Shown in pieces: positions 1 through 6,470 of a stretch of 44,461 nt of DNA. A program made the translations under genes and the position numbers. This DNA is from Treponema sp. Its GTDB lineage: Bacteria; Spirochaetota; Spirochaetia; Treponematales; Treponemataceae. Under the pieces are notes generated by a model. It was not told the origin of the DNA. It did not search any database and worked only from the letters and a program-made list of their open reading frames with translations. The stretch lies in the NCBI GenBank assembly GCA_017449265.1, contig JAFSJW010000082.1, forward strand, positions 1-44,461. Reading direction: 5' to 3'. How positions within the stretch are numbered: the stretch's first letter is position 1; the number at the start of each line of letters is the position of its first letter.

Positions 1-19
1 ACCTTCGCTTTGCGAAGGT
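1..19. repeat. Small perfect hairpin at window edge
   Basis: Bases 1-8 and 12-19 are perfect reverse complements (ACCTTCGC / GCGAAGGT) around a TTT loop. The arm may extend left of the window. It has the same GC-TTT-GC apex as hairpins at 1717-1741 and 1837-1859 and, on the other strand, 2336-2400, although the arms differ. It lies just upstream of the lipoprotein promoter and could be the terminator of an upstream gene or a dispersed palindrome. Confidence 0.6.
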
Positions 20-27
20 GCGAATCG

Positions 28-56
28 CTGACAAAAAACTGATATTCCACTAAACT
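28..56 (+). promoter_or_regulatory. Likely sigma-70 promoter of the first lipoprotein gene
   Basis: CTGACA at 28-33 (five of six matches to TTGACA), a 17-base spacer, and TAAACT at 51-56. The predicted start is near 63, giving a leader of about 30 bases that contains the AGGAG ribosome site at 81-85 ahead of ATG 94. Confidence 0.45.
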
Positions 57-93
57 AATCTTATATATCATCTTTATTCAAGGAGTAATTCTC

Positions 94-1420
94 ATGAAAA
101 AATCATTTGTACAGTGGGGGGGGGTATTTTAGTATAGTATCTCTCCTCATATCCTTCCTTTTTGCTTCATGCACTGACGGAACTAACTATGTCGGCGGTT
201 CTTCCGGGGGAAGCGGAGACTACACAGTCACAATTTCTACAGAGACAAAAACGGGCGGAACTGTGACAGCGGACATGAAAAACGCGTCAGAGGGCGACAC
301 GGTGACGATTACCGTAAGCCCAGAGCCTGGCTACGAGCTTGACACGCTCACCGTAAAGGATGCAGATGGAAAAGAGGTGGCGTGGAGCCGTGTGGACGGC
401 TCTTCGGGCGATGTGCTTCTTATGGAGGCTTCCGCTGCCAGTGGCTCGGTCACGGTGGCTGTGGTGCGCTACACATTCAAGATGCCCAAGAGCAATGTAA
501 CTATCTCGGCTACGTTCAAGAAGTCGGGGACGGTGAAAGAGCCGGAGTCCGGTGGCGATACTTATTCACTCACTATCGGTGAAATGGAGCACGGAAATGT
601 AGAGGCCTCCCCGACAAGCTCCGTCGCAAAGGGAGTCACGGTCACGCTCACGGTAAGCCCAGAGCCTGGCTACAAGCTTGACGCTCTCACCGTAACGGAT
701 GCAGGTGGCAATCCAATCTCCACGACTGAGGTGACGGCAGGAACCAGCTACACATTCTCCATGCCAAGGAGCAATGTGAGAGTCAGCGCGACATTCAAGG
801 TGGCTTCGCCCGTGTTAAAGGCAGCTCCAGATGCCGTGGGTGACATAGTGTTCAATGACGGCACTGCGGTGTCAGGCGGCACGGGCGTAACTTTAACTGA
901 TGAGCAGAAGGCGGCGGCTGTTGCGGTCATCTTCCTTGTGGAAGGAACTAAGAAGCTCGGCGTGGGGCTCAATCAGGGGACGAGCCTTACATGGGCGAAA
1001 ATCGAGACGACCGGCTGCATCACGGAATTCGGCACAAGCGAGGCGAATGGAAGCGGAAACTGGGATGTCATAAAGGTCGCCGATTCAACGGGTGCTGCCG
1101 CTGCGGCGACCAACTACCCCGCGTTCAACTTCGCGAACACATACGGCGTCTCCGTGGCGGGCAACGCGGACGGCTGGTATCTTCCGGCGAAGGAGGAGCT
1201 GAAGAATCTGTGCGACAGCTACAGAGCAAGCGGAAGCGCTGTGAAAGAAGCACTAGATAAATGTACAGGTACTATAAATTTGTCTACTGGTTGTTTTTGG
1301 TCGTCCAGTCAGTCCGCATCCAACATCGGCAGCGCGGGGCTCGTCGATTTCGGGTCGGGCAATCCCGTCAACTTCGACAAGACCGATAGGAATTCGGTCT
1401 GCGCTGTCCGAGCCTTTTAA
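94..1420 (+). CDS. Phase-variable (currently out-of-phase) lipoprotein with InlB-like repeats and Lcl/DUF1566-like C-terminus
   Basis: ATG 94 follows a good AGGAG site but runs into TAG at 130-132, because the G tract at 116-124 has nine G. With eight or eleven G the frame joins the long downstream frame and gives a lipoprotein of about 441 residues. Its signal peptide is hydrophobic and ends in a lipobox-like FASC, followed by a Gly/Ser tether. Two divergent InlB B-type repeats follow, each with a V-S-P-E-P-G-Y core, then a linker. The C-terminal domain contains GWYLPAKEEL, FWSSSQ and CAVRAF and resembles Lcl/DUF1566, a C-type-lectin-like fold. A surface adhesin-like role is inferred. A TTG at 107 could start the long frame directly but has no suitably placed ribosome site. 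A sequencing error in the homopolymer is the main alternative to phase variation. Confidence 0.75.
116..124 (+). repeat. Poly-G tract (9 G) in signal-peptide codons
   Basis: Nine consecutive G follow T115. The frame from ATG 94 needs 5, 8 or 11 G to continue into the lipoprotein frame, so the gene as sequenced is off by one base. The position, eight codons into the gene, is typical of slipped-strand contingency loci. Confidence 0.85.
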
Positions 1421-1439
1421 CGAGCGGAAAGAGGAAAAC

Positions 1440-1509
1440 GCACTTTGGAGCTTTGCTTGCTCGGGTCGGGGCGGTGGTTGAGTAGCGCAAGGCGCGTATC
1501 GAAACCACC
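1440..1509. repeat. Repeat fragment downstream of the lipoprotein gene
   Basis: CACTTTGGAGCTTTGCT recurs at 1717-1733. It is followed by a GGTGGTTGAG...CGAAACCACC inverted pair (1472-1508) with an imperfect GCGC-rich centre. The GGTGGTTGAG arm recurs at 1801 and 2181. This is a mosaic of dispersed palindromic units and no gene is visible in it. Confidence 0.55.
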
Positions 1510-1511
1510 AG

Positions 1512-2166
1512 AAGCACAAGCCCCGCGAACTTTCTGCGATGCACAAGGCGGCGGCCAAGGAATTTACGGACGGAAAAAAGTTCGGATTCTTGAGCGATAA
1601 TTTCATCGGGGCAAGACCTCAGAAAAATCTTAATTCTGACAGCTGGGTCTCTTTTTTCAGAGATTCAAGGCTTTCTCCGCAATTTGATTGCGCATCTTCT
1701 TATCTGGATGAAAATGCACTTTGGAGCTTTGCTCCAAAGTGGCCGAGATTTTGCTACGCAAAACTCGCGGACTGATTCCAAGCTTGGGCTTGGTCGGGGT
1801 GGTGGTTGAGCCTGTCGAAACCACTGCAAAGATTAGCACTTTGGGCTTTGCCCAAAGTGGCCACCTTCGCTTTTGCACGGTGACTTGTGGGGCGGAAACG
1901 CAATCACTGGCGCGGACGGAAGGGCGTGGCTCATAGACCCCGCCGGGTATGTTGGTAACTCTGAGGCGGATATAGCTATGACCGAGCTTTTCGGCGGCTT
2001 TCCGCAGGTTTTCTACGACGCGTACAATGAGGCGAATCCTTTGCAGTCTGGCTACAGTGAGCGGCGGGATTTGTACAATCTTTACCATCTTCTGAATCAC
2101 TTGAATATGTTCGGGCGGGGATATTTGAACGCCGTCAAATCAATTCTGAGAGAATATGTGGGGTAG
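1512..2166 (+). pseudogene. Broken fructosamine-kinase (F3K/YniA family) gene
   Basis: Two fragments in different frames match the fructosamine kinase family, which phosphorylates ketoamines in glycated proteins and amines. Fragment 1 (about 1512-1711) encodes the middle part: SAMHKAA, then FGFLSDNFIGARPQKN, then SWVSFFRDSRLSPQF. Fragment 2 (about 1867-2166) starts at the catalytic loop LLHGDLWGGN and continues through LIDPAGYVGN, DIAMTELFGGF and YNLYHLLNHLN to a natural C-terminus ending YVG and a TAG stop. The N-terminal ATP-binding half is missing. The 30-40 residues expected between the fragments are replaced by about 155 bases of palindromic repeats, with a shift of one reading frame. 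No functional kinase can be made. The remaining codons have few internal lesions, so the decay looks recent. Confidence 0.8.
1713..1866. repeat. Palindrome cluster inserted in the fructosamine-kinase pseudogene
   Basis: The cluster contains an 11-base perfect stem with TTT loop (1717-1741), an imperfect GAG-TTTTGC stem (about 1745-1766), a CCAAGC/GCTTGG pair (about 1783-1798), the unit GTGGTTGAGCCTGTCGAAACCAC (arms 1802-1808 and 1818-1824) and a 10-base perfect stem with TTT loop (1837-1859). The first and last stems share the outer arm CACTTTGG. This looks like a composite of small mobile or dispersed palindromes rather than an insertion sequence; no transposase is encoded. Confidence 0.65.
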
Positions 2167-2180
2167 CCTTTGGAAGCCAC

Positions 2181-2248
2181 GGTGGTTGAGCCTGTCGAAA
2201 CCACTGCGTGTCTACGGTCATTTCGACAGGCTCAATGACCGTAGACAC
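2181..2248. repeat. TTCGACAGGCTCA-type palindromic repeats
   Basis: The unit at 2181-2204 (GGTGGTTGAGCCTGTCGAAA and on) repeats the one at 1801-1824. It is followed at 2208-2248 by a perfect 15-base stem (arms 2208-2222 and 2234-2248) whose loop is TCGACAGGCTC, the same core in inverse orientation. The motif TTCGACAGGCTCA is a widespread REP-like core in unrelated bacteria. It lies just after the kinase pseudogene stop and may act as a terminator hairpin. Bases 2249-2335 hold nothing recognisable. Confidence 0.65.
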
Positions 2249-2335
2249 GGAACTTGTTGCTTTTTTGGGATTTTTTTTTCTATGGCTGGAACTTAGAGCT
2301 GATTCGGGCTGCGCTCCCAAACAAACAATCCGACA

Positions 2336-2400
2336 CAAAAATACGCTCCACGCAGAATGAGTTTGCAAAGCAAACTCATTCTGCGTGGAGCGTATTTTTG
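2336..2400. repeat. Perfect 31-bp inverted repeat with 3-base loop
   Basis: Arms 2336-2366 and 2370-2400 are exact reverse complements around AAA (2367-2369). The outer ends are CAAAAATACG / CGTATTTTTG. It sits upstream of the pectate-lyase promoter and could be a strong bidirectional terminator, because each arm ends in an A or T run, or the product of a palindrome-generating event. Confidence 0.85.
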
Positions 2401-2422
2401 CGACTGAGGGGCTGATTTGGGC

Positions 2423-2451
2423 TTGGTCAAGCGGGGATTGTTTTGTATTAT
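2423..2451 (+). promoter_or_regulatory. Likely promoter of the pectate lyase gene
   Basis: TTGGTC at 2423-2428, 17-base spacer, TATTAT at 2446-2451. The predicted start is near 2458, so the leader to ATG 2470 is only about 12 bases and has no clear Shine-Dalgarno site. This also argues against the upstream TTG at 2443 as start codon. Confidence 0.4.
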
Positions 2452-2469
2452 GGATATAGTGATTTAGTA

Positions 2470-3756
2470 ATGAAAAAATTATTCTATTTTGTTTTTCCGA
2501 TTTTTTTCTTTATTTTCTGCGTCAGTGTGAATACGGAGCAGCTTATTGCTGCGGATGAGTCGCAGTTTTTGCAAAAAGTTTCTGCCAGCTATACTGCAAT
2601 CAGCATAAAAGAGTTTTCCGACGGATTCAACCACGCTCGTTACCGCTACGCTAATTCTATTCCGCCGTGGGAGCTTTATAGTGAGGAGCAGATTTTAGGG
2701 TTTGCGGAGAATATGGTCTATCTCCAGAATCCTGATGGCGGCTGGGCGAAAAATATTGATTTTCAGCGCAAATACACGCTTTCAGAGCTTATTGAACTTC
2801 AGAAAAAAAACAAATCAATTCGGCCTGTCACTTACGAGCTGAAAAAAGACGAAAACGGAAGCACGCTTGATAACGGAAATATTTTTTCTCAGATAGAATA
2901 TCTTGCGCAAGTTTATAAGCAGGTTCCCGACAAACGGTATCTTGATTGCATGGTTCGTGCGTTGCAATGGGTTCTGAATGCGCAGCATCCAAAATCCGGA
3001 GGCTTTACAGGGGCGGATGTCTATGCAATTACATACAACGATGATGTTATGAGCGACACGCTCCGCACTCTCAGAAAAATAGCCAACGATGAGCTTTATT
3101 CAATTTTTCCTGAGAAAATGCGGAAAAAATCGAAGCTCGCCTATGAAAAAGGTCTTGAATGTATCTTGAAGACTCAAATCACTCTGACCTTGAAAGATGG
3201 AACTAAACTTCTCACTGCATGGTGTCAGCAGCACAGTCACGAAACATTGGCTCCGCTTTGGGCGAGAGAATTTGAGCCGCCTTCTGTTTGTTCTGTGGAA
3301 TCCTCAAAAATCGTTGAGCTTCTGATGGAAATTGAAAATCCGTCAGAAGATGTGAAAAAAGCAATAAGGGCTTCTTGCGAATGGTTGAACAGGGATGATG
3401 TTCGTATTCACGGAAAAAAAGTCAAAAAAATACCATGCGATGCGGAAGTCCTGAACGGGCGGTACTATGATTATGAAAGAATGCTTGTTGATGACAGCTC
3501 TGCTCCTGACCTTTGGGCGCGCTTTTATGCTCTGGATAGTTCTTTTGACATTGTTTCAAGCGCAAGAAAGCCTCCGCAGGGAAAATATCCTGAGGTAAAT
3601 ACGCCGATTTGGTGTGACAGAGGATGTAAATTTTTCCCTGATTACAATAATTTGTCTAAGGAAAGAAGGAACGGATATTCTTATGCGGGAAGAAGGCCTG
3701 CCTCAACATTGGAAAAATACAAAGTTTGGAAGGAAAAATTTCCTGAAAAAAATTGA
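2470..3756 (+). CDS. Secreted pectate lyase, family PL10
   Basis: The 428-residue protein is predicted to cleave polygalacturonate by beta-elimination outside the cytoplasm. The N-terminus (MKKLFYFVFPIFFFIF) is a signal peptide. Family PL10 signatures follow: NPDGGWAKN near residue 87, LDNGNIFSQI, NAQHPKSGGF, and a WCQQHSHETLAPLWAREFE block followed by PPSVCSVESSKIVE and a DLWARFYAL segment. ATG 2470 is preferred because it begins the signal peptide and lies about 12 bases after the predicted transcription start. It is monocistronic. With the pectin methylesterase at 26703-27821 it gives the cell a two-enzyme route into methylated pectin: de-esterification, then lyase cleavage. Confidence 0.85.
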   Translation: MKKLFYFVFPIFFFIFCVSVNTEQLIAADESQFLQKVSASYTAISIKEFSDGFNHARYRYANSIPPWELYSEEQILGFAENMVYLQNPDGGWAKNIDFQRKYTLSELIELQKKNKSIRPVTYELKKDENGSTLDNGNIFSQIEYLAQVYKQVPDKRYLDCMVRALQWVLNAQHPKSGGFTGADVYAITYNDDVMSDTLRTLRKIANDELYSIFPEKMRKKSKLAYEKGLECILKTQITLTLKDGTKLLTAWCQQHSHETLAPLWAREFEPPSVCSVESSKIVELLMEIENPSEDVKKAIRASCEWLNRDDVRIHGKKVKKIPCDAEVLNGRYYDYERMLVDDSSAPDLWARFYALDSSFDIVSSARKPPQGKYPEVNTPIWCDRGCKFFPDYNNLSKERRNGYSYAGRRPASTLEKYKVWKEKFPEKN

Positions 3757-3791
3757 TTTCTCGGATTCGTCTGCGGATTCGTAAAAAAAAT

Positions 3792-3820
3792 TTCAAATTA
3801 TCAAAATTCAGTGTTAGAAT
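3792..3820 (+). promoter_or_regulatory. Promoter for leaderless nudC transcript
   Basis: TTCAAA at 3792-3797, 17-base spacer, TAGAAT at 3815-3820. A start seven bases after the -10 box falls on A of ATG 3827, and there is no Shine-Dalgarno sequence. Confidence 0.45.
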
Positions 3821-3826
3821 TAAAAT

Positions 3827-4618
3827 ATGCCTATTATTTCTAACCAAATGAACAAATTTTACGATATTCATTTTATTTTCAGGGAGAACTCAATCATCCT
3901 GAAAGACGGCTCTTTGCCCGATGAGTCCACGATGCGCCGTTGCCTTGAGCTGAGCGTTGCATCGGACTGGTTCTCCGAGCCAGAGAAAAATTATACCGCA
4001 ATCCTCTTGGAGAAAGATTCGCCGAACCCGAGCGGCTGCGAGGATATTCCGCTCAGAAAATTTTTCTTCCAGAATGACGAAAAAGGCGATGAAAATCTTT
4101 CGGCACTTTCTGCGCGCGCCCGCGGTCTTATGAACTTCAAGATGATGAACAGGTACTGCTCCGTATGTGGCGGCGCGTTGCGCGATGATTCGGCTTTTAC
4201 AGCTAAGACTTGCGTTCAGTGCGGGCGGCAGTACTTTCCTAAAATAGAACCGGCAATAATCGTTCTTGTAAGCCGTGGGGATGAGTACCTGCTTGCCAAA
4301 CATGCAAAACGAACCACGAGCGTGTGGACTTGCATTGCGGGATTTGTTGAAACCGGAGAAACTGTGGAATCATGCGTAAGGCGCGAAGTTCTTGAAGAAA
4401 CAGGAATCAAAGTGAAGGATGTCCGCTATGTGGCAAGCCAGTCATGGCCGTTCCCGGACCAGCTCATGCTTGCGTTCAGGGCTGAGTATGATGGCGGTGA
4501 GATAAAAGTTCAGGAAGAAGAAATCGTTGAGGCAAAATGGTTCAATAAGAACAATCTCCCTGAAATACCAGGACCTGGCTCTGTGGCGTACAGGCTTATA
4601 ACAGGTTTTTTCGGGTAA
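3827..4618 (+). CDS. nudC: NADH pyrophosphatase / NAD-cap hydrolase, Nudix family
   Basis: The 263-residue protein should hydrolyse NAD(H) to NMN(H) and AMP, and NudC homologues also remove NAD caps from RNA. A zinc ribbon has two cysteine pairs (CSVCGG and CVQCGR). The Nudix box reads GFVETGETVESCVRREVLEE and is complete with REVLEETG. Downstream is SQSWPFP, the NudC hallmark that separates it from other Nudix enzymes, followed by QLMLAF. ATG 3827 coincides with the predicted transcription start; ATG 3848 is an alternative that would remove seven residues. A copy of the dispersed GCTGTTCGGAAAC palindrome follows the stop codon. Confidence 0.9.
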   Translation: MPIISNQMNKFYDIHFIFRENSIILKDGSLPDESTMRRCLELSVASDWFSEPEKNYTAILLEKDSPNPSGCEDIPLRKFFFQNDEKGDENLSALSARARGLMNFKMMNRYCSVCGGALRDDSAFTAKTCVQCGRQYFPKIEPAIIVLVSRGDEYLLAKHAKRTTSVWTCIAGFVETGETVESCVRREVLEETGIKVKDVRYVASQSWPFPDQLMLAFRAEYDGGEIKVQEEEIVEAKWFNKNNLPEIPGPGSVAYRLITGFFG

Positions 4619-4630
4619 CTGAAATCATAA

Positions 4631-4663
4631 AGCTGTTCGGAAACAATAGGTTCCCGAACAGCT
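4631..4663. repeat. Dispersed intergenic palindrome, copy 1
   Basis: AGCTGTTCGGAAAC, five-base loop, then GTTCCCGAACAGCT: a 14-base stem with one mismatch, followed by CTAAT. Related copies lie at 7690-7727, 19040-19076 and 26659-26695, all between genes. It is likely a terminator-like repeat but has no strong U tract. Confidence 0.7.
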
Positions 4664-4681
4664 CTAATGCTGATATGATGA

Positions 4682-4711
4682 TTGCAAAAATCATCTTTCG
4701 CGTATTAAAAT
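4682..4711 (+). promoter_or_regulatory. Promoter for near-leaderless dacA transcript
   Basis: TTGCAA at 4682-4687, 18-base spacer, TAAAAT at 4706-4711. The predicted start near 4718 leaves at most two bases before ATG 4720, and no Shine-Dalgarno site is present. Confidence 0.4.
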
Positions 4712-4719
4712 AATTCGTT

Positions 4720-6378
4720 ATGGAAATCTACAGCGAAACTCGGAGCGAGCAAAACGCACCTAAGGGCAGAAAAAAATCAGGCGCACTTAAGTCGTTGTCT
4801 GCTATTTTTAAGAAATTTTTGTATTCTAATCAAAAAAAAGGAAAAAAGTCGGAAAAATCTGTGTCAAAAAAAGTTTTGTCTTTTTTTGACACAGAAACTT
4901 TCGCAAAAATAAATCCTCTGGGCCGTAATAAAATCGAAAAATCGGTCGGAGGGGCTTTTTCAAAAGGAGCATCGTCTTTTTCAGGTATGGTCAAAAAAAT
5001 CAAAGCACTTTCACCAAAGAAAAAAAAACTAACTCTCTTGTCGGCGGGCTTTTTGTTCGTCATCATTTGCACTTGCATTTTTATCAATTACAAAAACAGC
5101 TACAAAAAAACTCAGAATGTTTCCAATCTTTCCGATGAGGAGCTGGCTTATCTTGATTCAATCCTTGACGAAACATACACTTTGCAGCGTTCTGACGGAT
5201 TAAAGCCGCTTCCGTATCCTGTGAATCCCGTTGACCTTGATGTTTGGGCTGGAAGCGCGATTTTGATAGATGCCTCAAACGGCTGCGTCATTTTCGAGAA
5301 AAATGCCGATGCGATTATTCCGCCTGCTTCAATAACGAAGATTTTTGTCATATACATTGTCCTCAAAGACATACACGATGGAAAAGTTTCGTTCGATGAC
5401 ATAGTGCCGCTGCCAGAAAAAAGCTGGGCAGTGAATATGCCCAGCGATGCTTCGCTAATGTTTTTGGGACAGGGGCAGATTGTGACGCTCAAAGAGCTTC
5501 TTCTGGGGCTTGCGGTTGCCAGCGGAAACGATGCCGCTATTGCTGTGGCGCGCTACATCTCAGGCGGCACGGAAGAGTTCGTGGCGCGCATGAACGCGGA
5601 GTGCGCGGCTTTGGGGCTGAAAAATACGCACTTTGTTGAGCCGAGCGGCTACGACGAGAACAATCTGACTTGCGCCCGGGACCTTGCGAAATTCGCCAGA
5701 ATATACATCAACGAGTACCCTGAGAGTATTGATATGTTCCATTCAGCAAAAAGCATCCGCTACCCGCTCCAGAAAAATCTACCTGCATGGCAGAAAGACC
5801 TGGGCGATTCAAAAGCTGTGTACCAGAAAAACACGAATCCGCTTCTTGGTGAGATGGAGGGCGTTGACGGAATAAAGACAGGGTTTATTTATGAAAGCGG
5901 CTACAATCTTGCGCTTACGGCAAAACGGGACGGAAACAGGTTCATATCGATTACGATGCAAGGGCCGGGAAAAGGCTCCAGGCAGGGAAATCAGGGGCGT
6001 GTGCATGACGGCCACGAGATGATGGATTTTGCGTTTGCATCTTTTGCAGATTATGTTCCTTCCGCGCATGTTCAGACTTCTTACACCGTGCCAGTTCCGG
6101 GCGGCATGGAGAAATTCGTGCGGCTCGTTCCTGCATGGGACAATTCTATTACGGTGCCGCGCATTGCTGGCGGGGAAAAGCCTGTGGACGATGTTCAGAA
6201 AGTTCAGGCCGTAGTGACTGTTCCAAAATCAATATACGGCGAGGCTGTCATCGCAAAACAGTACGGGCAGATTCAGTACAAGCTTGGGGATATTGTCCTT
6301 GAGACTGTGCCTCTTGTGAGCGACCGCTCTGTTCAAAAAGGCGGACTTTGGAAAAGATTTTGGGGATTGTTTGTCTAA
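4720..6378 (+). CDS. D-alanyl-D-alanine carboxypeptidase (PBP5/DacA-like) with long cytoplasmic N-terminus
   Basis: The 552-residue penicillin-binding protein should trim the terminal D-alanine from peptidoglycan stem peptides. The S11-family catalytic motifs are intact: SITK at 204-207 (nucleophile Ser204), SGN at 268-270 and KTG at 386-388. A C-terminal domain of about 100 residues follows. Unusually, the catalytic domain is preceded by about 100 Lys/Ser-rich residues, a single membrane segment near 104-123 and a short linker. The enzyme is therefore a type II membrane protein and not a secreted, C-terminally anchored PBP5. It has its own promoter and an AT-rich terminator at 6413-6442. Confidence 0.88.
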   Translation: MEIYSETRSEQNAPKGRKKSGALKSLSAIFKKFLYSNQKKGKKSEKSVSKKVLSFFDTETFAKINPLGRNKIEKSVGGAFSKGASSFSGMVKKIKALSPKKKKLTLLSAGFLFVIICTCIFINYKNSYKKTQNVSNLSDEELAYLDSILDETYTLQRSDGLKPLPYPVNPVDLDVWAGSAILIDASNGCVIFEKNADAIIPPASITKIFVIYIVLKDIHDGKVSFDDIVPLPEKSWAVNMPSDASLMFLGQGQIVTLKELLLGLAVASGNDAAIAVARYISGGTEEFVARMNAECAALGLKNTHFVEPSGYDENNLTCARDLAKFARIYINEYPESIDMFHSAKSIRYPLQKNLPAWQKDLGDSKAVYQKNTNPLLGEMEGVDGIKTGFIYESGYNLALTAKRDGNRFISITMQGPGKGSRQGNQGRVHDGHEMMDFAFASFADYVPSAHVQTSYTVPVPGGMEKFVRLVPAWDNSITVPRIAGGEKPVDDVQKVQAVVTVPKSIYGEAVIAKQYGQIQYKLGDIVLETVPLVSDRSVQKGGLWKRFWGLFV

Positions 6379-6412
6379 ATGAAAAATTTTAGTTATCTTA
6401 ATTGTAGGTAAT

Positions 6413-6442
6413 CTCTAAAAATAAAGTTTTTAGAGTTTTTTT
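6413..6442 (+). terminator. Rho-independent terminator after dacA
   Basis: CTCTAAAAA (6413-6421), loop TAAAG, TTTTTAGAG (6427-6435), then seven T. The stem is AT-rich but the U tract is strong. It separates the carboxypeptidase from the COG0523 gene. Confidence 0.65.
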
Positions 6443-6470
6443 AGTGAATAATTTTTATCAGGAGAAAAAA

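Noticed and set aside
107..1420. TTG 107 as real start of the first lipoprotein, giving an uninterrupted gene
   Set aside because: The AGGAG site fits ATG 94, not TTG 107, and the ATG 94 codons match the start of the second lipoprotein gene. A low level of TTG initiation cannot be excluded.
1441..2440. Insertion sequence in the repeat-rich gap
   Set aside because: No transposase frame, no consistent terminal repeats and no target-site duplication could be seen.
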